In this document: in pieces, positions 9,312 through 18,526 of the stretch
Layout of the letters: the number at the start of each line of letters is the position of its first letter
Position numbering within the stretch: position 1 is the stretch's first letter
Origin: Ensifer sp. MPMI2T
GTDB taxonomy: Bacteria; Pseudomonadota; Alphaproteobacteria; Rhizobiales; Rhizobiaceae
Reading direction: 5' to 3'
DNA: 64,000 nt
Assembly: GCF_004827385.1 (NCBI RefSeq)
Contig: NZ_SRXN01000003.1
Span: 62,001 to 126,000 of the forward strand
Translations under genes and position numbers: made by a program
Notes under the pieces: generated by a model
What the model saw: only the letters and a program-made list of their open reading frames with translations
Told to the model about the DNA's origin: nothing
The model's database searches: none

Positions 9312-10820
9312 ATGAAGAGGTCAAGTGTTCTTGCGATAACGTCGGCCGTCCTGATGACGGCCGCCGCATCGTCGGCAATGGCGCAGGCGGGGCAGGAAAT
9401 CCGCATCGTCCTGCCGGAGCAGCCGGCAAATCTGGAGCCCTGCGGCACGATTATCACCAATGTCGGGCAGATCCTCAGTCAGAACGTGGTCGAGCCGCTG
9501 ACGGTGATCGACCCGAAGACCGGGCAGCCGCAACCGAAGCTTGCGACCGAATGGACACAGGTCGGTCCGGTAACCTGGCGGCTCAAGCTGCGCGACGGCG
9601 TGAAATTCCAGGACGGTTCGGACTTCAACGCGGAAGCGGTCGTCTTCTCGATCAATCGGATGCTCAGTGGGAAGATCACCTGCAGCAACATCGCCAAATT
9701 CGGCGATGCGAAGCTGGAGGTCACGGCCGTCGACGATCTCACCGTCGAGATCAAGTCGGACAAACCCCAACCGATCCTGCCTACGCTCTTGAGTGTCGTC
9801 ATGGTCGTCTCGCCGAAGACGCCCGTCGATCAGGCGGTCAACGATCCGGTCGGCACCGGCCCCTTCAAGCTTTCGACCTTCTCGCCGCAGACCGTAGTGC
9901 TCGATGCCTTCGATGGCTATTGGGATCAAAAGCCGGAGTTTACCAAGGCGACCTATGTCTGGCGCCCGGAATCCTCGATCCGCGCCGCCATGGTCGATAC
10001 TGGCGAAGCGGACCTCACGCCGTCGATCGCCATCCAGGACGCGAGCAATCCGGAGACGGACTTCGCCTATTTGAACTCAGAGACGACCGCGATCCGCATC
10101 GATACCGCCCAGCCCCCGCTTAACGACCTGCGCGTCCGCAAGGCGCTGAATCTTGCGATCGATTGGGAGGGCCTCGCTCAGCTCTTCGGCGACGACGTCA
10201 AGCGTGCGTCACAGATGGTCGTACCGGGCATCAACGGCCACGACGACGCGCTCGAAGCGTGGCCCTACGACCCTGAAGAGGCGACGAAGTTGCTCGAGGA
10301 GGCGGCTGCCGACGGCGTTGCCGTCGATACCGAGATCAAGCTCATCGGCCGCAACGGCATCTATCCGAACGGTGCGGAAGCAATGGAAGCCATGATGACG
10401 ATGTGGCAGGCCGTGGGTCTGAACGTCAAGCTCACCATGCTCGACGTCGCCGACTGGCTCAGATACCTGCAAAAGCCCTTCCCGGAAGAGCGCGGCGCCA
10501 ACCTCTTGCAGATGATGCACGACAACAACAAGGGCGATGCGGCCTTCACGATCCCGATCTTCTATCGCTCGAGCGGCAACTACGCGACCCTTTCTGATCC
10601 CGCCCTCGACAAGGAGATCGACGCGGCGCTCGCGGCCACGGGCGAAGACCGCATGAAGAGCTTCAAGGCGCTGTTCGACAAGGCGCGCAAGGAGGTGGTC
10701 GCGGACATCCCGATGTTTCACATGATCGGCTACACGCGTGTCGGCTCCAGACTCGATTGGAAGCCGGATATCACGACCAACAGCGAAATCCCGTTGGCCA
10801 ATATTCGCCTTAAAGACTGA
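9312..10820 (+). CDS. ABC transporter substrate-binding protein (SBP_bac_5, peptide type)
   Basis: 502 residues with a Sec signal peptide (MKRSSVLAITSAVLMTAAASSAMAQ). Family 5 features: FKLSTFSPQ, LNDLRVRKALNLAIDWEGL and the early PLTVIDPKTGQPQPKLATEW. GGGAGG precedes the ATG at 9312. It delivers a ligand to the permeases and double ATPase that follow. Family 5 proteins bind peptides, glutathione, opines or oligosaccharides; here the operon suggests a sugar diacid or a conjugate of one. The distance to the permease gene is about 80 bases and holds a hairpin. Confidence 0.88.
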   Translation: MKRSSVLAITSAVLMTAAASSAMAQAGQEIRIVLPEQPANLEPCGTIITNVGQILSQNVVEPLTVIDPKTGQPQPKLATEWTQVGPVTWRLKLRDGVKFQDGSDFNAEAVVFSINRMLSGKITCSNIAKFGDAKLEVTAVDDLTVEIKSDKPQPILPTLLSVVMVVSPKTPVDQAVNDPVGTGPFKLSTFSPQTVVLDAFDGYWDQKPEFTKATYVWRPESSIRAAMVDTGEADLTPSIAIQDASNPETDFAYLNSETTAIRIDTAQPPLNDLRVRKALNLAIDWEGLAQLFGDDVKRASQMVVPGINGHDDALEAWPYDPEEATKLLEEAAADGVAVDTEIKLIGRNGIYPNGAEAMEAMMTMWQAVGLNVKLTMLDVADWLRYLQKPFPEERGANLLQMMHDNNKGDAAFTIPIFYRSSGNYATLSDPALDKEIDAALAATGEDRMKSFKALFDKARKEVVADIPMFHMIGYTRVGSRLDWKPDITTNSEIPLANIRLKD

Positions 10821-10828
10821 CCAGGGAA

Positions 10829-10856
10829 GTGCAGGGCGGCAAACACCGTCCTGCAC
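10829..10856 (+). promoter_or_regulatory. Intercistronic hairpin between binding-protein and permease genes
   Basis: 11-bp stem (GTGCAGGGCGG / CCGTCCTGCAC, one G-U pair) with loop CAAACA, directly after the binding-protein stop. This is the usual spot for hairpins that protect the abundant binding-protein mRNA from 3' decay. Confidence 0.55.
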
Positions 10857-10901
10857 CGGGTTCCCATCATTGCGTGCGATATCCTTCGAAGGGCATCGGA
10901 A

Positions 10902-11816
10902 ATGTTCAGCTATATAGGACGCCGTGCGTCCCACAGCATCCTGTCGGTCATCGGTCTGTTGACGCTCGTCTTCTTCTTGACGCGGCTGACCGGCGACCCG
11001 TCCGCCTTGTACCTGCCGCTCGATGCAACGGCCGAGGCGCGGGCCGCATTCGCAAAATTGAACGGTCTCGACCAGCCGATCCCCTGGCAGTTTGCGGAAT
11101 ATCTGAAGGACTTGCTGCATCTCGATTTCGGCCAGTCGCTGCGACAGAACCGTTCGGCGATGGAGGTGGCGCTCCAGGCTTTTCCGGAGACGCTGAAACT
11201 TGCCTTCGTCGCGATCACGCTTTCGACGGCGCTGGCAATCCTCGTCGGATCGCTCGCCGCCGCGCGTCCCGGCAGCCTCTTCGATCGTATCGCCAGCGTT
11301 ACTTCCCTTGCCGGCGCCAGCGCTCCGGATTTCTGGGTGGCGATCGTCGGGATCCTCGTCTTCGCCGTCGGCCTGGAGCTCCTGCCGACCTCAGGCACCG
11401 GCACCTGGGCCCATTGGATCATGCCGATCTTCGTGCTGATGCTGCGGCCCTTCGGGCTGCTCGTGCAGGTCGTGCGTAGCACCATGCTCTCCGCGCTTGC
11501 CTCGCCCTATATCAAGACCGCCCGCGCTAAGGGGCTTCGCCGGCAGAAGATCATCTTCGGGCATGCGCTTCGCAACTCGCTTTTGCCCGTGGTCACGGTC
11601 GCCGGCGATCTTGCCACTAGCCTCGTCAACGGCGCCGTCGTGGTCGAGTCGATCTTCGGTTGGCCGGGCATCGGCAAGTTGATGATCGACTCGATCATCC
11701 AGCGCGACTTCGCCGTGGTCCAGTCGACGATTCTGGTGACCGCGACCGCCATCTTCATCCTGAACATCGCGATCGATCTGCTCTACGCGGTTCTCGATCC
11801 GCGCATCCGGTATTGA
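10902..11816 (+). CDS. ABC transporter permease (DppB type)
   Basis: 304 residues with the N-terminal DppB layout: a first membrane helix (HSILSVIGLLTLVFFLTRL), a periplasmic segment, then five more helices. The cytoplasmic coupling motif is YIKTARAKGLRRQKIIFGHALRNSLLPVV, and GWPGIGKLMIDSI lies near the end. It pairs with the DppC-type permease, whose ATG begins three bases after this stop. Only a weak ribosome site precedes 10902. Confidence 0.9.
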   Translation: MFSYIGRRASHSILSVIGLLTLVFFLTRLTGDPSALYLPLDATAEARAAFAKLNGLDQPIPWQFAEYLKDLLHLDFGQSLRQNRSAMEVALQAFPETLKLAFVAITLSTALAILVGSLAAARPGSLFDRIASVTSLAGASAPDFWVAIVGILVFAVGLELLPTSGTGTWAHWIMPIFVLMLRPFGLLVQVVRSTMLSALASPYIKTARAKGLRRQKIIFGHALRNSLLPVVTVAGDLATSLVNGAVVVESIFGWPGIGKLMIDSIIQRDFAVVQSTILVTATAIFILNIAIDLLYAVLDPRIRY

Positions 11817-11819
11817 GCC

Positions 11820-12743
11820 ATGACGATCATCTCTCCCAATGCCAATCCGGCGGCGGCCCCAGGCGCCAGTCGTGTCCTGCTCGGCTACCTGCGGCGCGAC
11901 AGGCTGGCGCTTGCCGCAGCAGTTTTCCTCGCGCTCTTCGTATTGGCCGCGATCCTCGGACCATGGCTCGTCGGCGACGCCGCGTCTCGGCTGGGGCTGC
12001 GCCAGCGCAACCTTGCGCCGTTCTCGCTTGAACATTCGTGGATCTACTTTCTCGGTGCCGATACGCTCGGGCGACCGCTTCTCGGGCGCCTGATCGTCGG
12101 AGCCCAGAGCACGCTCGGCATCGCCGCGGCGGCGGTTTTCTCCTCCATGCTCATCGGCGGCACGCTCGGCCTCATTGCGGGTTACTCCGAGCGATGGCAC
12201 AGCCATCTGATTCTGCGCCTTGCGGACGTGGTGATGAGCTTTCCGTCGCTGCTTCTGGCACTGATCGTGCTCTATACGCTGGGCCCGAGCATCACCAATC
12301 TCGTTATCGTTCTCGCCGTCACGCGCATGCCGATCTATCTCAGGACCGCGCGTGCCGAGGTCTTGGAACTGCGCGAGCGCATGTTCGTCAGCGCGGCTCG
12401 CTCGATGGGGGCGGGACCCGCCCGTATCCTTCTGAGGCACATCGCGCCACTCGTCCTGCCGACCTTGGTCACGATCGCCGCCATCGACTTTGCGACCGTC
12501 ATTCTGTCGGAATCGGCGTTGAGTTTCCTCGGCCTCGGCATCCAGCCCCCGGAATTCACCTGGGGCGCAATGGTGGCGAACGGGCGCGGCTATCTCTCGA
12601 CTGCCTGGTGGATCGCCTTCTGGCCGGGCCTTGCGATCATGCTGACGACGCTGTCCCTCAACATCCTTTCGAACTGGGCCCGAACCGTCGCCGATCCGCA
12701 ACAACGTTGGCGTCTGCAGACTTTGCGAAAGGCAGCCCGATGA
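11820..12743 (+). CDS. ABC transporter permease (DppC type)
   Basis: 307 residues. An N-terminal helix follows a short cytoplasmic tail, then come LGADTLGRPLLGRLIVGAQST, the coupling region VSAARSMGAGPARILLRHIAP and LSESALSFLGLGIQPPEFTWG, all typical of DppC/OppC permeases. Its stop overlaps the start of the ATPase gene as ATGA, so translation is coupled. It is the second membrane partner of the importer. Confidence 0.9.
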   Translation: MTIISPNANPAAAPGASRVLLGYLRRDRLALAAAVFLALFVLAAILGPWLVGDAASRLGLRQRNLAPFSLEHSWIYFLGADTLGRPLLGRLIVGAQSTLGIAAAAVFSSMLIGGTLGLIAGYSERWHSHLILRLADVVMSFPSLLLALIVLYTLGPSITNLVIVLAVTRMPIYLRTARAEVLELRERMFVSAARSMGAGPARILLRHIAPLVLPTLVTIAAIDFATVILSESALSFLGLGIQPPEFTWGAMVANGRGYLSTAWWIAFWPGLAIMLTTLSLNILSNWARTVADPQQRWRLQTLRKAAR

Positions 12744-14470
12744 AGAGTGCACACGATTCCATTCTCAAGGGCGAAGGGCCGATCCTGAAGATCGAGGGGC
12801 TCACCGTCGATTTCCTCTCGAACGACGAGCCGGTTCGCGCCGTCGACGATGTTTCCTTCCATGTCAACCGGGGCGAGACGCTCGTCATTCTCGGCGAAAG
12901 CGGCTCGGGCAAAAGTGTCAGCACGAGCACGGTGATGGACCTCGTCGACTGCCCGCCAGGAGATATCGTCGGTGGATCGTGCCTCTTCGACGGCACCGAA
13001 CTGTCGCGCCTGGACGCGGAAGGCCGCCGAAACATCAACGGTCGCCGGATCGCGATGATCTTTCAGGATCCTCTCGCCTATCTCAATCCGGTCTACACCG
13101 TTGGACGGCAGATTGCGGAGGTATTCGAGAGCCATGACGCGGCTCGGGGCAAGCAAGCACGTGCCAACGCAATAGAACTGCTTCGGCGCGTCGGCATCCC
13201 CGAGCCGGAAAGCCGGGTGGATTTCTATCCGCACCAATTCTCCGGAGGCCAGCGCCAGCGCGTGATGATCGCCATGGCGATCGCGCTGAAGCCCGATATC
13301 CTGATTGCCGACGAGCCGACGACGGCACTCGACGTCAGCGTCCAGGCGCAGATCCTCGACCTCTTGCGCGATCTCCAGCGCGAGACCGGGATGGCGCTCG
13401 TCATGATCACCCATGATCTCGAGGTCGCCGCATCCATGGCTGACCGGATCATCGTCATGAATGGCGGAAAGGTCGTGGAATCCGGTCTCGCCCAAGAAGT
13501 GTTCAGCAACCCGCAACACCCCTACACGCGACGCCTCATCGGCGCACTGCCGCACGGCGAGGCAGCGGAAACGTCGCACAGACGGTCGACGGAGATTGCA
13601 GGCGCGACGCTCCTCAAGGTGGAGCACCTGACGAAGGAATATGTGCTTGCATCCGGCGCCTTCGCCGGCAAGCGCACGTTCAGGGCAGTGGACGACGTCA
13701 GTTTCGAAGTGAGGAAAGGCGAGACGCTCGGTGTCGTTGGGGAGTCTGGCTCAGGGAAGTCGAGCATTGCACGCATTCTGCTCAGGCTGAACGATCCGAG
13801 TTCCGGCCAGGCGATCTATGCAGGCGAAAACATCTTCGAGATGTGCGGGAAGCGCCTCGTTGCGTTTCGACGAAAGGTCCAGATGGTGTTTCAGGATCCC
13901 TATGGCTCCATGAACCCACGCATGAACGTCCGCTCCATTATCTCAGAGCCTTGGGCGATTCACCGCGATCTCCTGCCCAGGAGCAATTGGAAGGACCGTG
14001 TGGCGGAGCTTCTGGATCTGGTCGGTCTGAGGCCGGAGCATGCCGAGCGGTACCCGCACCAGTTCTCCGGCGGCCAGCGGCAGCGTATCGCTATCGCCCG
14101 GGCGCTGGCGAGTGAGCCGGAACTGATTGTCTGCGACGAGGCGGTCTCCGCGCTCGATGTCTCGATCCAGGCACAGGTGATCGATCTGCTGGCCGATCTT
14201 CGCACGAGGCTCGGCCTCTCCTATATCTTCATCACCCACGACCTGCCGATCGTGCGCCATTTCGCCGATCGGATCCTGGTGATGAAACAAGGAAAGATCG
14301 TCGAGGAGGGTCCGACCTCGGCATTGTTCAGCGCGCCGCAACACGAATACACGCAGAGCCTGCTCAAGGCGGTACCGAAGCCGAAATGGCTCATGTCGAC
14401 CGAGGCGCCGCGGGCAGTGCCGGGCGCGCCTCGACCTGAGCGGACGAGAAACGGGAGCATGGCAGGATGA
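12740..14470 (+). CDS. Fused double ABC ATPase (DppD-DppF type) of the importer
   Basis: 576 residues carrying two complete nucleotide-binding domains. Domain 1 (about 10-260) has Walker A GESGSGKSVS, signature FSGGQRQRV and ILIADEPTTALD. Domain 2 (about 290-560) has GESGSGKSSI, FSGGQRQRI and IVCDEAVSALD. It powers the importer made of the three preceding genes, replacing the usual two separate ATPases. Start ATG at 12740 overlaps the permease stop (ATGA). Its own stop overlaps the ATG of the next gene (14467), again ATGA, tying transport to catabolism. Confidence 0.92.
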   Translation: MKSAHDSILKGEGPILKIEGLTVDFLSNDEPVRAVDDVSFHVNRGETLVILGESGSGKSVSTSTVMDLVDCPPGDIVGGSCLFDGTELSRLDAEGRRNINGRRIAMIFQDPLAYLNPVYTVGRQIAEVFESHDAARGKQARANAIELLRRVGIPEPESRVDFYPHQFSGGQRQRVMIAMAIALKPDILIADEPTTALDVSVQAQILDLLRDLQRETGMALVMITHDLEVAASMADRIIVMNGGKVVESGLAQEVFSNPQHPYTRRLIGALPHGEAAETSHRRSTEIAGATLLKVEHLTKEYVLASGAFAGKRTFRAVDDVSFEVRKGETLGVVGESGSGKSSIARILLRLNDPSSGQAIYAGENIFEMCGKRLVAFRRKVQMVFQDPYGSMNPRMNVRSIISEPWAIHRDLLPRSNWKDRVAELLDLVGLRPEHAERYPHQFSGGQRQRIAIARALASEPELIVCDEAVSALDVSIQAQVIDLLADLRTRLGLSYIFITHDLPIVRHFADRILVMKQGKIVEEGPTSALFSAPQHEYTQSLLKAVPKPKWLMSTEAPRAVPGAPRPERTRNGSMAG

Positions 14471-15900
14471 CACTTCATCAGAACCTGATTGCCGGCGAAT
14501 GGGTCGGCACGGACGGCGTCGCCAACGTCAATCCGTCGAACACCAACGATGTCATCGGCGACTATGCCCGCGCCAGCGCCGATGATGCGTTAGCCGCGAT
14601 CGCGGCGGCGAAGGCGGCCTTTCCGGCCTGGTCGCGCTCCGGCCTTCTCGAACGCCACGCGATCCTGAAGAAGACCGCCGACGAGATCCTCGCCCGCAAG
14701 GACGAACTCGGGCGGCTGCTGTCGCGTGAGGAAGGCAAGACGCTCGCCGAGGGCATCGGCGAGACGGTGCGGGCCGGCCAGATCTTCGACTTCTTCGCCG
14801 GTGAGGCCTTGCGGCTGGCCGGCGAGGTTATCCCGTCGGTGCGGCCCAATATCGGCGTCGAGATCACCCGCGAACCGGTCGGCGTCGTCGGCATCATCAC
14901 GCCGTGGAATTTTCCGATCGCCATTCCCGCCTGGAAGATCGCCCCGGCGCTTTGTTACGGCAACACCGTCGTCTTCAAGCCGGCCGAACTGGTGCCCGGC
15001 TGCTCGTGGGCGATCGTCGACATTCTCCATCGCGCCGGTCTGCCGAAGGGGGTGTTGAACCTGGTCATGGGCAAGGGCTCGGTCGTCGGTCAGGCAATGC
15101 TCGACAGCCCCGACATCCAGGCGATCACCTTTACTGGCTCGGTCGGCACCGGCAAACGTGTCGCCGCCGCCTCGGTCGAGCACAACCGCAAATTCCAGCT
15201 GGAGATGGGCGGCAAGAACCCGTTCGTCGTGCTCGATGATGCCGAGCTTGCGGTCGCCGTCGAAGCGGCGGTCAACTCCGCCTTTTTCTCGACCGGCCAG
15301 CGCTGCACCGCCTCGTCGCGCCTGATCGTCACCGAGGGCATTCACGACCGGTTCGTCGCGGCGATGGCCGAGCGGATGAACGGCCTGGTCGTCGATGATG
15401 CGCTCAAGGCCGGCACCCATATCGGCCCGGTCGTCGATCAGGGCCAGCTCAACCAGGACACCGACTATATCGCCATCGGCCAGCAGGAAGGCGCCAAGCT
15501 CGCCTTCGGCGGCGAGCTGATTGCCCGCGACACGCCCGGCTTCTATCTGCAGCCGGCGCTGTTCACCGAGGCGACCAATCAGATGCGGATTGCCCGCGAG
15601 GAGATTTTCGGTCCGGTGGCGGCGGTGATCCGGGTGAAGGACTACGACGAGGCGCTTGCCGTCGCCAACGACACGCCGTTCGGGCTGTCCTCCGGCATCG
15701 CCACCACCAGCCTCAAGCATGCGACCCATTTCAAGCGCAATGCCGAGGCCGGCATGGTGATGGTCAACCTGCCAACGGCCGGCGTCGACTTCCACGTGCC
15801 GTTCGGTGGCCGCAAGGGCTCGTCCTACGGCTCGCGCGAACAGGGCAAATACGCCGCCGAATTCTACACGACCGTCAAGACAGCCTACACGCTGGCGTAG
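14467..15900 (+). CDS. 2-oxoglutarate semialdehyde (2,5-dioxovalerate) dehydrogenase
   Basis: Aldehyde dehydrogenase of 477 residues. Catalytic Glu246 (FQLEMGGKNP) and Cys280 (TGQRCTASSR) are present, with TPWNFPIAIPAWK and the FTGSVGTG cofactor loop. It resembles KGSA dehydrogenases, which oxidise 2-oxoglutarate semialdehyde to 2-oxoglutarate for the TCA cycle. That is precisely the product of kdgD in the same operon. The start overlaps the ATPase stop. It ends the operon and is convergent with the radical SAM gene. Succinate semialdehyde dehydrogenase is the closest alternative. Confidence 0.88.
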   Translation: MTLHQNLIAGEWVGTDGVANVNPSNTNDVIGDYARASADDALAAIAAAKAAFPAWSRSGLLERHAILKKTADEILARKDELGRLLSREEGKTLAEGIGETVRAGQIFDFFAGEALRLAGEVIPSVRPNIGVEITREPVGVVGIITPWNFPIAIPAWKIAPALCYGNTVVFKPAELVPGCSWAIVDILHRAGLPKGVLNLVMGKGSVVGQAMLDSPDIQAITFTGSVGTGKRVAAASVEHNRKFQLEMGGKNPFVVLDDAELAVAVEAAVNSAFFSTGQRCTASSRLIVTEGIHDRFVAAMAERMNGLVVDDALKAGTHIGPVVDQGQLNQDTDYIAIGQQEGAKLAFGGELIARDTPGFYLQPALFTEATNQMRIAREEIFGPVAAVIRVKDYDEALAVANDTPFGLSSGIATTSLKHATHFKRNAEAGMVMVNLPTAGVDFHVPFGGRKGSSYGSREQGKYAAEFYTTVKTAYTLA

Positions 15901-15978
15901 AGCGAGGCGTTGCCGGATGCTTCACCGGGACACGGGTCGCGTTTCGATTCCCTTCTCAGCCAGTCAACCGCGGAGCGC

Positions 15979-17760
15979 TCACGACGCCGGAGTGGCATGG
16001 GTGAGCGCCGCGACCTTCTTCACATGCGCCACCGCTGCCGTGCCGCCGGCAGTCTTGGTGAACAGTTCAAGCGCCTCCTCGTCGTCGGCTCCGACCGGCG
16101 TCAACGCCTGATCCATGTAGACCCTCGAAGCCGGATCGCGGGAGATACTGTAGGCGGCGGCAGTCAGCCGGATGATCGTGCCCGCGAGCGCCGCATGCTT
16201 GCGCACCGTCTCCCATAGAAACTGCGGCCAAAAGATCAGCGGATGGACCCGCTTCATGCGGGGCCGCCGCTCCGACGGCCGCTTCAGGCGCAGAAGGCCG
16301 CTCTGCAGCGGATGGACGTTTTCAAGCGGCACCATCGTCGCAAAGGAAACGAGCACTTTGACGAGGCTTGCAAGCGGCACGCCGGCCGCGACCGCGCGGC
16401 GCAGCAGAGTCTTCATGTGCTCCGGCGTGTAATAGAGCCGCCATGCCTCGCGATAGATGTCTTCCCACGCTTCCCGGCTCATCCTCGGATGCGCCGTGCA
16501 CACATGCTCGACATCGTAGACGTTGAGATCGTCCTCCATCTCGGCACCGTTCTTCCAGAGCTTCTGGTGATCCTCAGAGCCCGGCAGCGGCGTGAGAATG
16601 AAGAATTCGATGATATCGACCGGCAGTTCGTGTTGGATGATGGCGATGTCGCGCCGGATGGTCTCGGGCGTATCCGCCGGAAAACCGAGGATATAGCCCG
16701 CGAGCGTCATGATGCCCTGCGCCTTCCAGGCGAGCAGCATCTTGCGGTATTCGGTGATCTTGTTCTGGTTCTTCTTTGCGGCGGTCAGGTTGTCCGGATT
16801 GATGTTTTCGAGGCCGATGAAAACACGGGTAACGCCGGCCCGCTTTGCCTTTTCGATGAAATTCGGAATCTTGTGGCAGAGCATATCGACCTGGATCATC
16901 AGGCCGAGCGGAATACCGTCCTTCTCTCGCAGTTCGATCAGCCGGTCGAAGGTCGCCTCCCATTCCTTGTTGCGGGCAAAATTGTCGTCGGTGATGAAGA
17001 ATTTGTGGACGCCCTGCGCCCAGTTCATCCGCACGAGCTTCTCGATGTCGTCGGCCGAGCGGAACCGCGATCTGCGCCCCTGCACGTTGATGATCGTGCA
17101 GAACGAACACTGATAGGGACAGCCGCGCCCGGCATCAAAGCTCGTGCTGAAGCCGAGTGTGTGAGCGACATTTTCCTTCGGCAGGAACGGCACCGGCGTG
17201 CCGCCAAGACCCGGCAAGTCGCTCATAAAGTTGTAAATCGGCTCCAGCTTGCCGGTGGCCGCATCGCGCAGCACCGTTTCAAGACGGCCCTCTGCCTCAC
17301 CGGCAAACATGGAAATGCCCATCGCCCGGCAGGTGTCGAGTTCCACTGGCTTGCCATCGAGCATGGCAAGGCAACCCGACACGTGAAAGCCGCCCATGGC
17401 GACCGGTATACCAGCCTCGCGGAACGGTCGCGCGATATCAAGGGCGCGCGGATACTGGTTGGATTGGACCCCGACAAGCGCCACCATGCCAAAATTGTCG
17501 TGGTTGCCAAGCGTGCGCAGAAGGGCAGGGAAATCGATCCGCGTATTCGTTTCGTCGATCACTGTGATGTCGATGGAAACGTCCGGACCGAGCACTTGGC
17601 GCTCGGCACAGTCCGCGGCAATGCCATAAAGCGCCGCGAGCGAGTTCGACGGGATCATCGCGCGCCACCAGCGGATCACGTAGCCATCGTCATCATAGTG
17701 CGATGGCTTGATCAGGATGAGCTGGAAACGCTTTCCCCTAGCTTCCGAAGAATGCGCCAC
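15979..17760 (-). CDS. B12-binding domain radical SAM protein
   Basis: 593 residues from the GTG at 17760. The N-terminal half (about 10-200) is a cobalamin-binding-like Rossmann domain. The radical SAM cluster is C214-x3-C218-x2-C221 (GCPYQCSFC). A C-terminal helical tail of about 170 residues follows. The family performs radical methylations or rearrangements on unknown substrates. A longer frame to 17904 gives a leader unlike the family, so it was rejected. It is downstream of a truncated etfB on the same strand. I cannot name the substrate; hopanoid- or antibiotic-type methylases share this architecture. Confidence 0.82.
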   Translation of the reverse strand: MAHSSEARGKRFQLILIKPSHYDDDGYVIRWWRAMIPSNSLAALYGIAADCAERQVLGPDVSIDITVIDETNTRIDFPALLRTLGNHDNFGMVALVGVQSNQYPRALDIARPFREAGIPVAMGGFHVSGCLAMLDGKPVELDTCRAMGISMFAGEAEGRLETVLRDAATGKLEPIYNFMSDLPGLGGTPVPFLPKENVAHTLGFSTSFDAGRGCPYQCSFCTIINVQGRRSRFRSADDIEKLVRMNWAQGVHKFFITDDNFARNKEWEATFDRLIELREKDGIPLGLMIQVDMLCHKIPNFIEKAKRAGVTRVFIGLENINPDNLTAAKKNQNKITEYRKMLLAWKAQGIMTLAGYILGFPADTPETIRRDIAIIQHELPVDIIEFFILTPLPGSEDHQKLWKNGAEMEDDLNVYDVEHVCTAHPRMSREAWEDIYREAWRLYYTPEHMKTLLRRAVAAGVPLASLVKVLVSFATMVPLENVHPLQSGLLRLKRPSERRPRMKRVHPLIFWPQFLWETVRKHAALAGTIIRLTAAAYSISRDPASRVYMDQALTPVGADDEEALELFTKTAGGTAAVAHVKKVAALTHATPAS

Positions 17761-17928
17761 GTTGTTTCTTTCGTGTTGGAAGCAATGGAGGCAGCCTAGC
17801 AGAGCCAGGCGCCAAGGCAAGCCGCCGCTCACTCTTCTGCTTTGCGCCGGCTGCCGGCTCACAAGCGTCTGACGCCCACCTGGATACCTGTCGGTAGCCA
17901 TCATGCCAGCGGAAAGTTCGCGCCTTTG

Positions 17929-18489
17929 TTATCGGAAACCTGCTGTCGCAACCCTGAGATCGGTGGTCACCACCGCCGGCAGCTTCAGTTCGACCGTCTG
18001 CAGGCCGCCGTCGACTTCGCGCGTCACCTTGGCGCTGCCATCGGCGATCTCGACCTTGGAGGCAAAGGTGCCCTGGGCCCAACCGAGCAGCGCCGACAGC
18101 ATCTGGCCGGTCTGGTTGCTGTCGTCGTCGATCGCCTGCTTGCCGACGATGATCAGCCCCGGCTGTTCGGCCTCGGCGACACCCTTGACGATCTTGGCAA
18201 CGGCGAGCGGCTCGACCTGGTCCTCGGTCTCGACCAGGATCGCCCGGTCGGCGCCCATGGCAAGCGCGGTCCTCAGCGTCTCCTCGGCCTTGGCCGGGCC
18301 GATCGAGACGACCACCACTTCGCTCGCCTTGCCAGCTTCCTTCAGCCTAAGCGCCTCTTCGACCGAGATCTCGTCGAACGGGTTCATCGACATCTTGACG
18401 TTGGCCAGCTCGACGCCGGTGCCATCCGCCTTGACGCGGATCTTGACGTTAAAGTCGACGACACGCTTCACCGTTACTAGGATTTTCAT
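17929..18489 (-). pseudogene. etfB: Electron transfer flavoprotein beta subunit, C-terminally truncated
   Basis: The 186 residues read as good EtfB from [17 protein letters not shown] through the AMP-binding region ([15 protein letters not shown]) to PAVVTTDLR. Then the sequence leaves the family (VATAGFR) and stops. Full EtfB is about 249 residues, so roughly 60, including the conserved C-terminal arm that wraps onto EtfA, are missing. ATG 18489 has GGGAG six bases upstream. No etfA follows; the next gene is the radical SAM protein. EtfA/EtfB serve dimethylglycine-type demethylation in related bacteria, so this may be a relic of a larger betaine locus. A functional short form cannot be excluded. 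Confidence 0.75.
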
Positions 18490-18526
18490 GGCTGCTCCCA
18501 TCTATTCTTGATTGGGCCGAGGATGC

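Noticed and set aside
14590-15795. A 401-codon minus-strand frame over the aldehyde dehydrogenase
   Set aside because: Shadow of the dehydrogenase reading frame; no recognisable protein.
16243-17799. A 518-codon plus-strand frame over the radical SAM gene
   Set aside because: The minus-strand protein has a complete iron-sulfur motif and family match; the plus-strand frame has none.
17761-17904. A 48-residue N-terminal extension of the radical SAM protein from an ATG at 17904
   Set aside because: Residues do not resemble the family and have no helical or targeting pattern; the GTG at 17760 starts where homology begins.
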